A stretch of 64,000 bases of DNA. It comes from Alphaproteobacteria bacterium (GTDB lineage: Bacteria > Pseudomonadota > Alphaproteobacteria > Thalassobaculales > Thalassobaculaceae). Each line of letters opens with the position of its first letter. The stretch's first letter is position 1. The position numbers were made by a program, and so were the translations under genes. The stretch lies in contig JAJEAR010000027.1 in assembly GCA_022822665.1 (NCBI GenBank), positions 1 to 64,000 of the forward strand, written 5' to 3'. The notes beneath the pieces were generated by a model. That model ran no database searches and was not told where the DNA came from. It was given only the letters and a program-made list of their open reading frames with translations. Of this stretch, positions 44,579 to 54,342 are shown piece by piece.

Positions 44579-45817
44579 TCAGGCGAACCGGTCGAGCCTG
44601 TAGGGCGTCATGTCGATGTTGAGGCGCTCGCCGACCGCCAGTGCCGCGATCATGCGTCCGGTCATCGGCGCTCCGGTCAGGCCGAGATGGCCGTGGCCGA
44701 AGCCGCAGAACAGGCCCGGATAACCCGGCACCTCGCCGATGCAGGGAAGCGAGTCGGGGGTTGCGGGCCGGCGCCCCATCCACTCGGTGGTTTCTTCGGT
44801 CTGCAGCCGCGGAAACAGCGAGCGGGAGTGGCGCGCGAAGATGCGGGCACGGCGGTAGTCCGGCGGTGCGTCGATCCCGGCGAACTCGGCGGTTCCGGCC
44901 GCCCTGACGCCCGCCTCCATCGAACTCGCGACAAACATGTTGTCCGCGTCCATCACCGAGTTCTCGAGCGTGATCCCCGGGTTGGTGAACACCAGGTGAT
45001 AGCCGCGTTCGGCCTCGAGCGGCACCCGGATGCCGAGGGGCGCGAGCAGGCGTTCCGACCACACCCCGGCGGTCACCACCGCGACCGGAGCCTGGCGTTC
45101 CCCGTCCCCGGTCTCGAGCAGGTAGCCACCGCCGGGCTGCGGCCTGATGGCATGGACGGCGGTCCGTTCGATCCGAACACCGGCCGCCGCCGCCTTGCGG
45201 GCCAGGACCTCGCCCAGACGGCCCGGGTTCACGGTCCGGCCCTGGTCGCTGATCAGCCTGGCGGACAGGATCTCGGGCGACAGTTCGGGCTCGATGTCCC
45301 GTGCCTCGTCCCCGGAGAGTTCGCGGAACGGCACGCCGCGCTCCTCGCGCAGGCGCCACGCCAGCCCGCCGGATGCCGGCGGCAGTCGCGAGACGTGCAG
45401 GTAGTTGCTGTCGCGCACGAGTCCGTGCTCGCCGGTGCCGTCAAGCAGTTGCCGGTACAGTTCGAGACTGGGTCTGTTGACGGTGAGCATCGCATCGGCG
45501 ATCGACGCCACCCGTTCCGGCCGGCCGGCCCTGAGGAACCGGACCAGCCACGGCACAAGCGTTGGCAGGTAGCGGGCCCGGATATGCAGCGGGCCATTGG
45601 GGTCGAGCAGCCAGCGCGGTACCCGTGCCAGCATGCCCGGCATGCTCTGGGGAACGCAGGCCCAGGGCGAAATCACGCCGGCATTGCCGAAGCTGGTGGC
45701 GGCCGACGGCTCGTCGCGATCGACCAGTGTCACCGCGCGGCCGCGTTCGCACAGCATCAGCGCCGTGCAGGTGCCGACGATGCCGGCACCGATCACAAGG
45801 ACGTCACTGTCTCTCAT
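44579..45817 (-). CDS. DadA-like D-amino-acid dehydrogenase / FAD-dependent amine oxidase
   Basis: A 412-residue DAO-fold flavoprotein. The dinucleotide motif VLVIGAGIVGTCTALML opens it, ATSFGNAGVISPWACVP is the loop seen in DadA proteins, and VAVVTAGVWSERLLAPLGIR and FGHGHLGLTGAPMTGRM complete the fold. DadA-type enzymes oxidatively deaminate D-amino acids or secondary amines at the membrane (family knowledge). It lies 21 bases before the TauD gene on the same strand, in the same operon by spacing. Confidence 0.92.
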   Translation of the reverse strand: MRDSDVLVIGAGIVGTCTALMLCERGRAVTLVDRDEPSAATSFGNAGVISPWACVPQSMPGMLARVPRWLLDPNGPLHIRARYLPTLVPWLVRFLRAGRPERVASIADAMLTVNRPSLELYRQLLDGTGEHGLVRDSNYLHVSRLPPASGGLAWRLREERGVPFRELSGDEARDIEPELSPEILSARLISDQGRTVNPGRLGEVLARKAAAAGVRIERTAVHAIRPQPGGGYLLETGDGERQAPVAVVTAGVWSERLLAPLGIRVPLEAERGYHLVFTNPGITLENSVMDADNMFVASSMEAGVRAAGTAEFAGIDAPPDYRRARIFARHSRSLFPRLQTEETTEWMGRRPATPDSLPCIGEVPGYPGLFCGFGHGHLGLTGAPMTGRMIAALAVGERLNIDMTPYRLDRFA

Positions 45818-45824
45818 GCCCGCC

Positions 45825-46625
45825 TCATCCGATCCGCGCTGTCATGCCGCCGTCCACGGGCAGTGTCACCCCGGTGATGAACCGGGCCTCGTCCGATGCC
45901 AGGAACAGCGATGCGAAGGCGGTATCCCACCCGGTTCCCATCTTCCTGCGAAGCGGTACCGCGGCATCGCGTGCCGCACGCACTTCGTCGGGCGAGACAT
46001 TTCCGCTTCTCGAGCGGTAGCCGATCGCGATCGGGGTGTCCATCAACCCCGGCATGATGACATTGACCCGGATACCGTAGTCCCAGTTGCTGGTTGCAAG
46101 CATGTGGCAGAAGGCGTTCATGCCGGCTTTCGACGCCTTGTATATGACCCGGTCGGCCGCGCAGACGGCGATGATCGACGAGATCGCCGTGATCACTCCC
46201 GCTTCCTGGCGGCGCATGATCGGCACCACCAGTCGCGACGTCCGGTACAGTCCTTTCAGGTTGACGTCCATGACCCGGTCCCACACCTCCTCGGGCAGGG
46301 TCATCGGGTCGGTATCCAGACCGTCGCCGGTGATGCCGACATTGTAGTGGAGGATGTCGATCCGCCCGTGCTCCTCCATGCACGCCTCGACAAACCCGGC
46401 GCAGTCCTCGTTGCTGGTGACATCGCCGGAGACCGGCAGGCAACTGCCGCCCTCGGCGCGGATCATCTCCTCCGTCTCCTCGGCCGAGGCAAGGTCGCGA
46501 TCGACCGCCACCACGCGCGCACCCTCGCGCGCAAACAGCAGAGCGGTCGCCCGTCCGTTGCCGATGGTATCGCCGGTCATCTGACCGGCGCCGACGATGA
46601 GAGCAACCCTGTCTTTCAGACGCAT
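45825..46625 (-). CDS. Short-chain dehydrogenase/reductase (first copy)
   Basis: A 266-residue SDR. The catalytic tetrad is visible: Ser in ITAISSIIAVCAAD and Tyr-Lys in YKASKAG. The cofactor loop VGAGQMTGDTIGNGRATAL is longer than the classical TGxxxGxG, with a few extra residues before the helix. The C-terminus FITGVTLPVDGGMTARIG is standard. The start at 46625 (MRLKDRVALIVGA) is where homology begins. It probably oxidises the alcohol product of the neighbouring hydroxylation pathway (inference). Confidence 0.92.
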   Translation of the reverse strand: MRLKDRVALIVGAGQMTGDTIGNGRATALLFAREGARVVAVDRDLASAEETEEMIRAEGGSCLPVSGDVTSNEDCAGFVEACMEEHGRIDILHYNVGITGDGLDTDPMTLPEEVWDRVMDVNLKGLYRTSRLVVPIMRRQEAGVITAISSIIAVCAADRVIYKASKAGMNAFCHMLATSNWDYGIRVNVIMPGLMDTPIAIGYRSRSGNVSPDEVRAARDAAVPLRRKMGTGWDTAFASLFLASDEARFITGVTLPVDGGMTARIG

Positions 46626-46773
46626 GGTCCGGCCTTCCTGCTGCGGTGCTGTTCCGTTCCCGCGCAACACCGTAACGGGTCGCGGCGGCGTGATCCACCG
46701 CGGCACGCCTTGAACCGGACCGGCGGGTGTCCTACCTGTAGGCCAAGGATGACGCATGACGGAGGCAGGAGTG

Positions 46774-47244
46774 ATGCGCAACATTCCGATGATGCTGATT
46801 GCCGCCGTGACCGTCGCGACCCTCGTGCTCGTGTCCGGACCGGGACCCGCACTTGCCGGCAAGGATCCGGTGTTCACCTCGACCTTCTCCGACGTTGCGA
46901 TCCGGGGAACCGACCCGGTGGCGTATTTCCGCGAGGGCAAGCCGGTGAAGGGCAGTGCGGAGTTCAGCCACAGCCACGATGGCGCGACCTGGCACTTCTC
47001 GAGCGCGGCCAACCGGGACGCCTTCATCGCCGAGCCGGAGCGCTACGCGCCGCAGTATGGAGGCTACTGCGCCTGGGCGGTGTCCCAGGGCTATACCGCC
47101 TCGACCGTTCCCGAGGCCTGGAACATTCACGACGGCCGGCTGTACCTGAACTACAGCCTGTCGGTCCGCGACACCTGGTCCCGGGACATCCCTGGCAACA
47201 TCAAGCGCGGCGACGCCAACTGGCCCGGCGTGCTCGATCGCTGA
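46774..47244 (+). CDS. Exported YHS-domain protein
   Basis: A 156-residue protein. A signal peptide (MRNIPMMLIAAVTVATLVLV then PGPALAG) is followed by a YHS domain: DVAIRGTDPVAYFREGKPVK and FSSAANRDAFIAEPERYAPQ, with the conserved QYGGYCAW. YHS domains bind metals or are fused to metal transporters and oxidoreductases (family knowledge); this exported stand-alone form is common in proteobacteria. ATG 46774 follows GGAGGCAGGAGTG. It is the only plus-strand gene between two minus-strand blocks. Confidence 0.9.
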   Translation: MRNIPMMLIAAVTVATLVLVSGPGPALAGKDPVFTSTFSDVAIRGTDPVAYFREGKPVKGSAEFSHSHDGATWHFSSAANRDAFIAEPERYAPQYGGYCAWAVSQGYTASTVPEAWNIHDGRLYLNYSLSVRDTWSRDIPGNIKRGDANWPGVLDR

Positions 47245-47247
47245 GGC

Positions 47248-48660
47248 CTAGGACGACCCGGCCGGCCGCAGGTAGGCACCCTGTCGCAGCAGCGCCGTCT
47301 GCAACTCCCGGATGTCGACCTCGGCCGCGGTGGTTCCGGCGTTCGCCGCCAGCGCCGCCGCCGCGCCGGCGGCCTGGCCGGTCACCCAGCACTGGGGGAT
47401 CTCGCGCATGAAGGTGTGGGTCTGGGCGTCGGTCGAGAGGTGCCGCCCGGCCGCGAGCAGGTTCGCCGTCCCGCGCGCGACCAGGGAACGGTAGGGGATC
47501 GAGACCGGGTCGTACTTCGGCGCCAGGCTGGGGCTGACGCCGATCTCGTCGGAATGGCGCCGCCCGGTCTTCCAGTCGCGACCGGTCATGGTCGCGAGAC
47601 CGCGCATGCGCCGGCTGTGCCTGACCCCGATCTGCGGCCCTGTAAGCATGATCCAGGCCTCCTCGAACCCCGGTGCGTGCTCGCGGTAGAAGCCCAGCAG
47701 GTCCTGCATCCGCTGTCGCGACAGGTGCTCGACCTGGTTGAGGTCCTCGAGGTCGAGAGCGCTGAAGCCGCTCATCCTCGGGCCCATGAACACCACGACG
47801 TCGTCCCGCCACGCCGGCATCGGCAGCGAGAACTGGTTGAACCTCTCGCGGGCGCGGCCGGTGAATTCGGAAAACGCCTCCCTGTTCGTCATCTTGAACT
47901 CGAGCCACCGCGGCACGTCGAGCCCGCCGAAAAGCCATGCCGTGTTCATGGTGTGGTGAATGCTGCCGTCCTGGATGTCGCCGTCCGCCCGTTCTCCCGA
48001 TCCGACGAAGATGTCACCGTCTCCGGTGGTGTCCACGACCATCGTGCCCAGCACCGCGTGCCGGCCCTGTTTCGACTGCAGGATCACGCCCCGGACACGT
48101 CCGTCCTCGACGATCGGACCGGTTGCCCAGGCGTGCAGCACGATGTCGACGCCGGCCTCGCGCGCCAGGTCGTCGGCGGCGATCTTCAGCCGCTCCGGGT
48201 CGATCATCGGCGCCCAGGTGACGATCCGGTGATGGGCCGAGAACCGGTTGGCCCAGTACTCGACGTGACGTTCGTCCCGTGAACCCCACAGATCGCGGTC
48301 CGGGCCGAGTATGGCGTCGGGCGGCAGCCGGTCGAGCACCTCCTCGCAGTAGCCGCGCAGCACCAGGTTCCCGTCCCAGTCGGTCATCCGGTCGATCCAG
48401 ATCACCAGGCCGCCGGTGGCGAGCCCGCCCAGGTGGTTGTAGCGCTCCACCAGCAAGGTTCGCGCCCCGATCCGGGCGGCCGCGGTTGCCGCCGCGGTGC
48501 CGGCCGGTCCGCCCCCGACCACCAGTACGTCGACCCGGTCGAGCACGGGGATCTCGCGCGCCGGTTCCGTGACCACGCCGCCGCCGTCGCGCCGGCGCCG
48601 CGGCTCGCGGTGAACGTCGAAGATCGCCTGGGTGTAGATCTGCCGGTCTTCGCCGCTCAT
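47248..48660 (-). CDS. FAD-dependent oxidoreductase (FAD_oxidored/PF12831 type)
   Basis: A 470-residue flavoprotein. VLVVGGGPAGTAAATAAARI and LLVERYNHLGGLATGG are the FAD site, and VVDTTGDGDIFVGSGE the second nucleotide motif. TAWLFGGLDVPRWLEF and MLTGPQIGVRHSRRMRGL follow. The family is named from putative FAD-dependent dehydrogenases, poorly characterised. Its ATG overlaps the stop of the CoA-transferase gene (ATGA), so they are coupled. The C-terminus lies four bases from the stop of the YHS gene. Confidence 0.88.
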   Translation of the reverse strand: MSGEDRQIYTQAIFDVHREPRRRRDGGGVVTEPAREIPVLDRVDVLVVGGGPAGTAAATAAARIGARTLLVERYNHLGGLATGGLVIWIDRMTDWDGNLVLRGYCEEVLDRLPPDAILGPDRDLWGSRDERHVEYWANRFSAHHRIVTWAPMIDPERLKIAADDLAREAGVDIVLHAWATGPIVEDGRVRGVILQSKQGRHAVLGTMVVDTTGDGDIFVGSGERADGDIQDGSIHHTMNTAWLFGGLDVPRWLEFKMTNREAFSEFTGRARERFNQFSLPMPAWRDDVVVFMGPRMSGFSALDLEDLNQVEHLSRQRMQDLLGFYREHAPGFEEAWIMLTGPQIGVRHSRRMRGLATMTGRDWKTGRRHSDEIGVSPSLAPKYDPVSIPYRSLVARGTANLLAAGRHLSTDAQTHTFMREIPQCWVTGQAAGAAAALAANAGTTAAEVDIRELQTALLRQGAYLRPAGSS

Positions 48661-49823
48661 TTCACGCTCCGGGTCCTGTTGATCAGGCGGTCGGTATCGG
48701 CGCCGAGCCGCGGCGGCGGAACCGATGGCCCGATTGCCTCGCCGTCGGCCTTGAAGCCGAGCGTCGGCAGATGCACCGGCGCGGCCGCGCCCGGGATCTC
48801 CACCGGCCGGGTGAGTTCGCGCGCTGCCACCTGTGCCCCGGCGAGGACCTCGTCGAGGCCGCGGACCCGAGCGGCCGGGACCCCGGCGCCGTCGAGCACC
48901 TGTTCCCAGTGTTCCGCGGTCCCGGTCGCGAACCGGTCGGAGAAGTGGCGGCGGAGTACGTCGGCGTTTTCCCGGCGACGGGCCGGGTCGGCCAGGCGCG
49001 GGTCGACGAGGATACCGGCCAGGCCGAGTGCTGCGCACAGGCTGCGGAACTGCGGCTCGGTATTGGCCGCGATCAGCAGCAGACCGTCGCGGGTCTCGAA
49101 TGCGCCCGACGACGGAGACCCGCTCCACGCCTCGTTTCCGGATGCGGTCGGCTGCCAGCCGGTATTGAGATGATTGACCACCAGCGAGTTCATCAGCATC
49201 AGCGCGGTATCGAGCATCGCGACGTCGACATGCACGGCGCTGCCGGTGCGGCGCACCTCGTGCAGTGCCGAGACCATGGCGAACGCACCGTTCAGGCCGG
49301 TTGCGTAGTCGACGTAGGGGGCGCCCACCTTGTTCGGCTCGGTCTGTGGCGTGCCGGTCGTCCGCATGATGCCGCACATGGCCTGGACGACGTGGTCGTA
49401 CGCCCTTCGGTGCCCGATCGGTCCGTCCTGGCCGAAGGCCGAGATCGAGCAGTAGACGATGTCGGGCTTCAGCGTCACCACCGTCCCGAAGTCAAGGCCC
49501 AGTCGTGTTGCGACCCCGGGCGCGAAGTTCTCCACCAGGATGTCAGCCGTGCGGATGAGGTCGCGGGCCGCCGCAAGGCCGTCGGCACTCTTCAGGTCGA
49601 GCGCCACCGATTGCTTGCCGGCATTCTGGGTCAGGAATGCTGTTGCCATGCCCTGGTCTTCCAGGCCGGCAGGCGCGGGGCCCGACCGGGTCCAGTCACC
49701 GGTATCGGGGTGCTCGATCTTGATCACCTCGGCGCCGAGAAGAGCCAGCTGGTAGGTCGCGTAGGGGCCGGCCAGCACGCGGGAAAGATCGATGACGCGC
49801 ACACCGGTAAGTGGTTCGAACAT
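48657..49823 (-). CDS. Family III CoA-transferase (CaiB/BaiF)
   Basis: A 388-residue class III CoA-transferase. VIDLSRVLAGPYATYQLALL and LGAEVIKIEHPDTGD are the hallmark start; KSADGLAAARDLIRTADIL, NFAPGVATRLGLDF and LVVNHLNTGWQPTASGNEAW follow. Such enzymes move CoA from succinyl-CoA, acetyl-CoA or a metabolite-CoA to a carboxylic acid such as carnitine, oxalate or a bile acid (family knowledge). It lies just downstream of the acyl-CoA synthetase gene. Confidence 0.92.
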   Translation of the reverse strand: MFEPLTGVRVIDLSRVLAGPYATYQLALLGAEVIKIEHPDTGDWTRSGPAPAGLEDQGMATAFLTQNAGKQSVALDLKSADGLAAARDLIRTADILVENFAPGVATRLGLDFGTVVTLKPDIVYCSISAFGQDGPIGHRRAYDHVVQAMCGIMRTTGTPQTEPNKVGAPYVDYATGLNGAFAMVSALHEVRRTGSAVHVDVAMLDTALMLMNSLVVNHLNTGWQPTASGNEAWSGSPSSGAFETRDGLLLIAANTEPQFRSLCAALGLAGILVDPRLADPARRRENADVLRRHFSDRFATGTAEHWEQVLDGAGVPAARVRGLDEVLAGAQVAARELTRPVEIPGAAAPVHLPTLGFKADGEAIGPSVPPPRLGADTDRLINRTRSVK

Positions 49824-49856
49824 GGGGGTGTTCCTTGCTGCGGCCTGCCGGTCAGG

Positions 49857-51509
49857 TCACGGGGATCGGGACGGAGCCTTGCCGGCGGCCTCGGCGCGCA
49901 GTTCGACGCGGCGGATCTTGCCGGAGATCGTCTTCGGCAGGGTTTCGCGGAACTCGATTTCGCGCGGATACTTGTAGGGTGCGGTCACGGACTTGACGAA
50001 GTCCTGGATCTCGCCGACGAGGTCGTCGGATGCCGTGTGCCCGCCCGCCAGGACCACGTAGGCCTTCACGATCTCGCCCCGCAGCTCGTCGGGCTTGGCA
50101 ACCACGGCGGACTCGAGAACCGCGGGGTGCTCGATGAGCGCGCTCTCGACCTCGAACGGGCTGATCCTGTAGCCGGCCGAGGTAATGATGTCGTCCGAGC
50201 GCCCGACGAACCAGATGTAGCCGTCTGCGTCGCGGGTCGCGGTATCTCCGGTGTAGTACCAGCCATTGCGGAACGCGGTTGCGGTTTCCGCCGGGTCGCC
50301 GAAGTAGCCGTGAAACAGGCCGGGCGGCCACGGGTCGGCAAGCCGCACCCCGATGTGTCCGACGGTATCGTCCGCGACCACGGTCCCGTCGTCATCGATG
50401 ATGTCGACGTCGATGCCGGGAACCGGGCGGCCCATCGAGCCCGGGCGGATGTCCATGCCAGGGAAATTCGCGACCAGGTTCACGGTCTCGGTCTGGCCGT
50501 AGCCGTCGTGCACGTCACAGCCCGTCGCCGCCTTCCAGGCCTGCATTGCCTGCGGGTTGAGCGGTTCGCCGGCACCCATGCAATGGCGCAGCGACGACAG
50601 GTCGTAGCCGGAGATGTCCATCTGGGCGAACACCCGGTAGATCGTGGGCGGTGCGCAGAATGTGGTGACCCGGTGTGTCTGGATGATGCGGAGGTGTTCG
50701 TCGGGATCGAACCCTTCTCCGTCGAACAGCAGGATGGTGGCCCCGGCAAGCAGCGGCGGGAACACCAGGCCCCACGCCGCCTTGGCCCAGCCGGTGTCGG
50801 TGAGCGTCCAGTGAACGTCGTCCTCGGCAAGCGTCATCCAGTACTTCATGGTGATGGTGTGCGCGAGACCGTAGGCGTGGTCGCGCTCGACCATCTTCGG
50901 CTGCGACGTGGTGCCGGACGTGAAATAGATGAGAATCGGGTCGGTTGCCCGGCCCGGGGCCAGCCGGGTGCGATCAAGCGTCGGCGAGACCCCGGCGCAC
51001 GCCCGGTCCATCGATATCCAGCCGTCGCGCTCGGCATCGACCACGATCAGGTGCCGCACGCCCGGACAGGCGTCCCGGACCGCCTCGACCTTCCCGGCAT
51101 GGGCCGCGGTGACGATGACGACCGATGCGCCCGAGCGGTTGATCCGGTATTCGATGTCGCGTGCCGTCAGCAGGTTGGTACCAGGCATGGCCACCGCGCC
51201 CGTCTTCATGCAGGCAAGCAGCACCTGGTGCCAGGCGGGAATACGCGGGATCATGATGAAGGCCTTCTCGCCCCGAGCTACCCCGAGGTCGAGCAGCACG
51301 TTGGCGAGCCGGTCGGATGCCCGGTCGAGATCGGAGTAGCTGTGCCGCGAGACCGACCCGTCCGATGCCACCGCGAGCAGCGCGGTGCGATCGGCGTTCC
51401 GGGCCCGTTCGGAGACCACGTCAAAGGCAAAGTTGAAGTCTTCCGGAACGGTCAGCCGGAAGTTCTCTCGCAGTGCCCGGTAATCGAAGGGCGATGCGTC
51501 TGCACCCAT
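49857..51509 (-). CDS. AMP-dependent acyl-CoA synthetase
   Basis: A 550-residue adenylating enzyme. AMP-binding motif ILIYFTSGTTSQPKMVERDH, then HDGYGQTETVNLV, TGDTATRDADGYIWFVGRSD and the C-terminal catalytic Lys in LPKTISGKIRRVEL. The length and motif pattern suit medium-chain or aryl acyl-CoA synthetases. It activates a carboxylic acid with ATP and CoA. The start at 51509 has a GGAGGAG site; a frame extension to 51539 lacks support. It heads the minus-strand operon with the CoA-transferase and the FAD oxidoreductase. Confidence 0.93.
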   Translation of the reverse strand: MGADASPFDYRALRENFRLTVPEDFNFAFDVVSERARNADRTALLAVASDGSVSRHSYSDLDRASDRLANVLLDLGVARGEKAFIMIPRIPAWHQVLLACMKTGAVAMPGTNLLTARDIEYRINRSGASVVIVTAAHAGKVEAVRDACPGVRHLIVVDAERDGWISMDRACAGVSPTLDRTRLAPGRATDPILIYFTSGTTSQPKMVERDHAYGLAHTITMKYWMTLAEDDVHWTLTDTGWAKAAWGLVFPPLLAGATILLFDGEGFDPDEHLRIIQTHRVTTFCAPPTIYRVFAQMDISGYDLSSLRHCMGAGEPLNPQAMQAWKAATGCDVHDGYGQTETVNLVANFPGMDIRPGSMGRPVPGIDVDIIDDDGTVVADDTVGHIGVRLADPWPPGLFHGYFGDPAETATAFRNGWYYTGDTATRDADGYIWFVGRSDDIITSAGYRISPFEVESALIEHPAVLESAVVAKPDELRGEIVKAYVVLAGGHTASDDLVGEIQDFVKSVTAPYKYPREIEFRETLPKTISGKIRRVELRAEAAGKAPSRSP

Positions 51510-51754
51510 GTCGGTCTCCTCCGTCGTGGTCCACGCCAATGGGACTCCAGATTGAACCCGGGTTCAAGTCCGCGCGCCGATGCCGTATCGCGGCTTGCAT
51601 TCTCCGGCAACCGACAAATACAGTGCCGGCCCCTTCCTGGCCCGGACTCCTCCCTTTTCCCTGGCCGCCCGCGCCCCGCTGTCCGGAGACATGCCATAAG
51701 CAGGCCCTGCACACACACCGGCACCGGACCGGTAGGGCCGCCGAGGGCTGTCCG

Positions 51755-52636
51755 ATGACGACGGCCGATCACCGCGCCGCCCGCAACAACATGGCCGGCG
51801 TGCTGTGGATGTGCGCCACCGTCTGCTGCTTCACGGCGATGGCGGTGGCCGGTCGCGAGCTCTCCGATACCATGTCGACGGCGCAGATCATGGTGCTGCG
51901 CAGCCTGGTCGGCCTGGTGATCGTCCTGCCTCTGGCGCTGTCTGCCGGGCGGATCGCCACCCGCCGGCCGTTGCTGCATGTGGCGCGCAACGGGGTGCAT
52001 TTCGTCGGCCAGTATGCGTGGTTCTACGGTATCGCGGTCCTCAGCCTCGTCGACATGAGCGCGCTGATGGCCACCACGCCGATCTGGTCGACGCTGTTCG
52101 CGGTCGCGTTCCTGCGTGAACGGGCCGGACTGCGGCGCTGGCTCATCATCGCGCTCGGCTTCGCCGGCGTCCTCGTCATCCTGCGCCCGCATACCGTGCC
52201 GGTGTCGTGGGCGGCACTGGTCTGCATCTTCGGTGCCGCCGGCTATGCCGGTGCCAACGTGTTGTCGAAGGAACTCATGCGCACCGACACGCCGCTGCAG
52301 ATCGTCTTCTGGATGCTGCTGATCCAGCTGCCGATCGCGACGCTGGTGAACTGGGACGCCTGGTCGCCGGTCGCCTGGGGAGATGCGGGCTGGATCCTGA
52401 TCGTCGGGGCGACGGGCGTTCTCGCCCATCTCACCATGAACCAGTCGATCCGGCTCGGTGACATCTCTATCGTGGTTCCGGTCACCTACCTGCAGCTGCC
52501 GTTGATCGGACTGGCGGGTTTTGTCCTGTTCCAGGAAGTGCCGGAAGTCATGGTGCTCGCCGGTGCCACCATGATCATTGGCGGTACGTGGTGGAACCTT
52601 GTTGCCGAACGACGGATTGCCCGTGGCGGGCGCTGA
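51755..52636 (+). CDS. EamA-family (DMT) transporter
   Basis: A 293-residue integral membrane protein with about ten segments and two EamA repeats. The first repeat starts with GVLWMCATVCCFTAMAVAG and MVLRSLVGLVIVLPLALSA, the second with VSWAALVCIFGAAGYAGANV and LLIQLPIATLV. It is a drug/metabolite exporter type. It sits between the acyl-CoA synthetase (divergent) and the second SDR (convergent), so it may move a substrate or product of the catabolic block (inference). Confidence 0.93.
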   Translation: MTTADHRAARNNMAGVLWMCATVCCFTAMAVAGRELSDTMSTAQIMVLRSLVGLVIVLPLALSAGRIATRRPLLHVARNGVHFVGQYAWFYGIAVLSLVDMSALMATTPIWSTLFAVAFLRERAGLRRWLIIALGFAGVLVILRPHTVPVSWAALVCIFGAAGYAGANVLSKELMRTDTPLQIVFWMLLIQLPIATLVNWDAWSPVAWGDAGWILIVGATGVLAHLTMNQSIRLGDISIVVPVTYLQLPLIGLAGFVLFQEVPEVMVLAGATMIIGGTWWNLVAERRIARGGR

Positions 52637-52640
52637 CCGG

Positions 52641-53399
52641 TCAGATGCTGGTCGCGCCGCCGTCGACGACCACCTCGCTGCCGGTCATGTATGACGACTC
52701 GTCGGACGCCAGAAACAGGACTGCGGCCACCACCTCGTCGATGGTTCCGAGCCGGCCCATCGCCACCCGCGTGAGCCGTTCCTCGAGCACCGCGGGATCG
52801 GTCATCGCGGCCCGGACCATGTCGGTGTCGATGGGGCCGGGGAACACCGCGTTGCACCTGATGCCGTCACGGGCGTGCTGGGCCGCGGTCACCTTGCTCA
52901 GAATCCTGACCGCACCCTTGCTGGCGGCGTAGGCCGGCTCCTGGTGCGTGGACTGGCCGATGCCCGCTACCGAGACGATGTTGATGATCGAGCCGCCGCC
53001 GGCAGCCCGCATCGCCGGAATCGCGTGCTTGATCCCGAGAAACACGCCCCTGGCGTTCACCGCCTGGACCCGGTCCCACTCCTCGACCGTGCGCTCCTCG
53101 ATCGGAACCCGGTTGATCACGATAGCGGCATTGTTGACCAGGATGTCGAGACGGCCGAACCGGTCGGTGGCGTGGCCGACGGCCCTCCTCCAGTCGTCCT
53201 CGCGGGTGACATCGAGATGGACGTAGTCCGCCTCGGCACCCTGCGCCCTGACCGAGGCTTCCACCTCCCGGCCGGCGTCGTCGCGGACGTCGCCAAACAC
53301 CACCCGTGCACCGTGGGCGGCGAAGGTCTGTGCCTCAGCGGCCCCCTGGCCCCTGGCTCCGCCACTGATCAACGCGACCTTTCCGTCGAGCCTGCCCAT
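52641..53399 (-). CDS. Short-chain dehydrogenase/reductase (second copy)
   Basis: A 252-residue classical SDR. SGGARGQGAAEAQTFAAHGA is the cofactor loop, NNAAIV the NNAG motif, IINIVSVAGIGQSTHQEPA holds the Ser and YAASKGAV the Tyr-Lys pair; the C-terminus YMTGSEVVVDGGATS is standard. ATG 53399 follows GGAGGGAAAGAAG. It is convergent with the EamA gene (four bases apart) and upstream of the second TauD gene region. Confidence 0.93.
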   Translation of the reverse strand: MGRLDGKVALISGGARGQGAAEAQTFAAHGARVVFGDVRDDAGREVEASVRAQGAEADYVHLDVTREDDWRRAVGHATDRFGRLDILVNNAAIVINRVPIEERTVEEWDRVQAVNARGVFLGIKHAIPAMRAAGGGSIINIVSVAGIGQSTHQEPAYAASKGAVRILSKVTAAQHARDGIRCNAVFPGPIDTDMVRAAMTDPAVLEERLTRVAMGRLGTIDEVVAAVLFLASDESSYMTGSEVVVDGGATSI

Positions 53400-53481
53400 T
53401 TCTTCTTTCCCTCCTTGTTCGGTGCCGGGAGCCTGCGCAATGCCGTGGCCGTCGCCAACCGGACCAGGCTGTCCGCACGGT

Positions 53482-54324
53482 TCAGAACGGGCGGTCGCCG
53501 CGAACGAGCGCCCGGTAGAGCATCCTGTGCTGCGAATGGTCGTAGTCGAAGCCCGCCCGGTGCATCGCCGAACGGTTGTCCACCAGCAGCATGTCTCCGA
53601 GCCGGTAGGTATGGGTGTAGGTGAACTCGGGCCTGATTGCGACCTCGAGCAGTTCGCCAAGGAACTTCTGGGTCTCCACGGGGTTCATGCCGGTCACGCG
53701 CTCGGTCTTGTTCTGGTGGAACCAGATGGCGCGCGTGCCGCGTTCCGGGTGGGTGCGGACCAGGGGATGGACCATCGGCTCGCCGCCCGCGGCGGACTGA
53801 TCCGCCACCACGTCCGGATTGCCGGTTGCGGCCCGCGCGCTGCTGATCAGCGTATTCTCGGTCCGCATGTCGGCGATGCGCGCCTGCCAGTCCCGTGGAA
53901 GTGCGTCCCAGGCCGCGCGCATGTTGCAGACTGAGGTGCCGCCGCCACGGTCGGGCAGCGCCACCGGGTAGAGGCAGGTCACCTTCGGAGGACAGGCCTG
54001 GTTGGTGTGGTCGGTATGCCAGGTTGCGTTTGCCGCAAGCTTTGCCGGCTTTCCCCGGCTGTCGGTGTGCCGGTTCGACAGGACGCTGACGAGCGGGACG
54101 TCCTCGACGACGTAGCGGCGGTTCTGGTCTTCCATCGGTTCGCCGAACAGCGACGCGGCCGCCAGGAACTCGGCGGGACCGAAGCGCTGGTCGCGGATCA
54201 CCAGTGCGACGTGGTCAACGAGCGCGTCGTTCAGCCGCTCGCGGGTTTCGGGACTGACCGGGCGGGTGAGGTCGACCCCGCGCACCTCGGCACCGACGTG
54301 CGGTCGGATCGGTGTGATTTCCAT
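53482..54324 (-). CDS. TauD/TfdA-family dioxygenase (second copy)
   Basis: A 280-residue Fe(II)/2-oxoglutarate dioxygenase. HxD ligands in ATWHTDHTNQACPP, distal His in AMHRAGFDYD, and Arg in SQHRMLYRALVRG. The N-terminus ITPIRPHVGAEVRGVDLTRP matches the family. It differs enough from the copy at 43727 to be a separate enzyme rather than a recent duplicate. It is adjacent to the alcohol dehydrogenase gene (18 bases) on the same strand. Confidence 0.93.
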   Translation of the reverse strand: MEITPIRPHVGAEVRGVDLTRPVSPETRERLNDALVDHVALVIRDQRFGPAEFLAAASLFGEPMEDQNRRYVVEDVPLVSVLSNRHTDSRGKPAKLAANATWHTDHTNQACPPKVTCLYPVALPDRGGGTSVCNMRAAWDALPRDWQARIADMRTENTLISSARAATGNPDVVADQSAAGGEPMVHPLVRTHPERGTRAIWFHQNKTERVTGMNPVETQKFLGELLEVAIRPEFTYTHTYRLGDMLLVDNRSAMHRAGFDYDHSQHRMLYRALVRGDRPF

Positions 54325-54342
54325 GTCGGTCGTGCGGCCTCC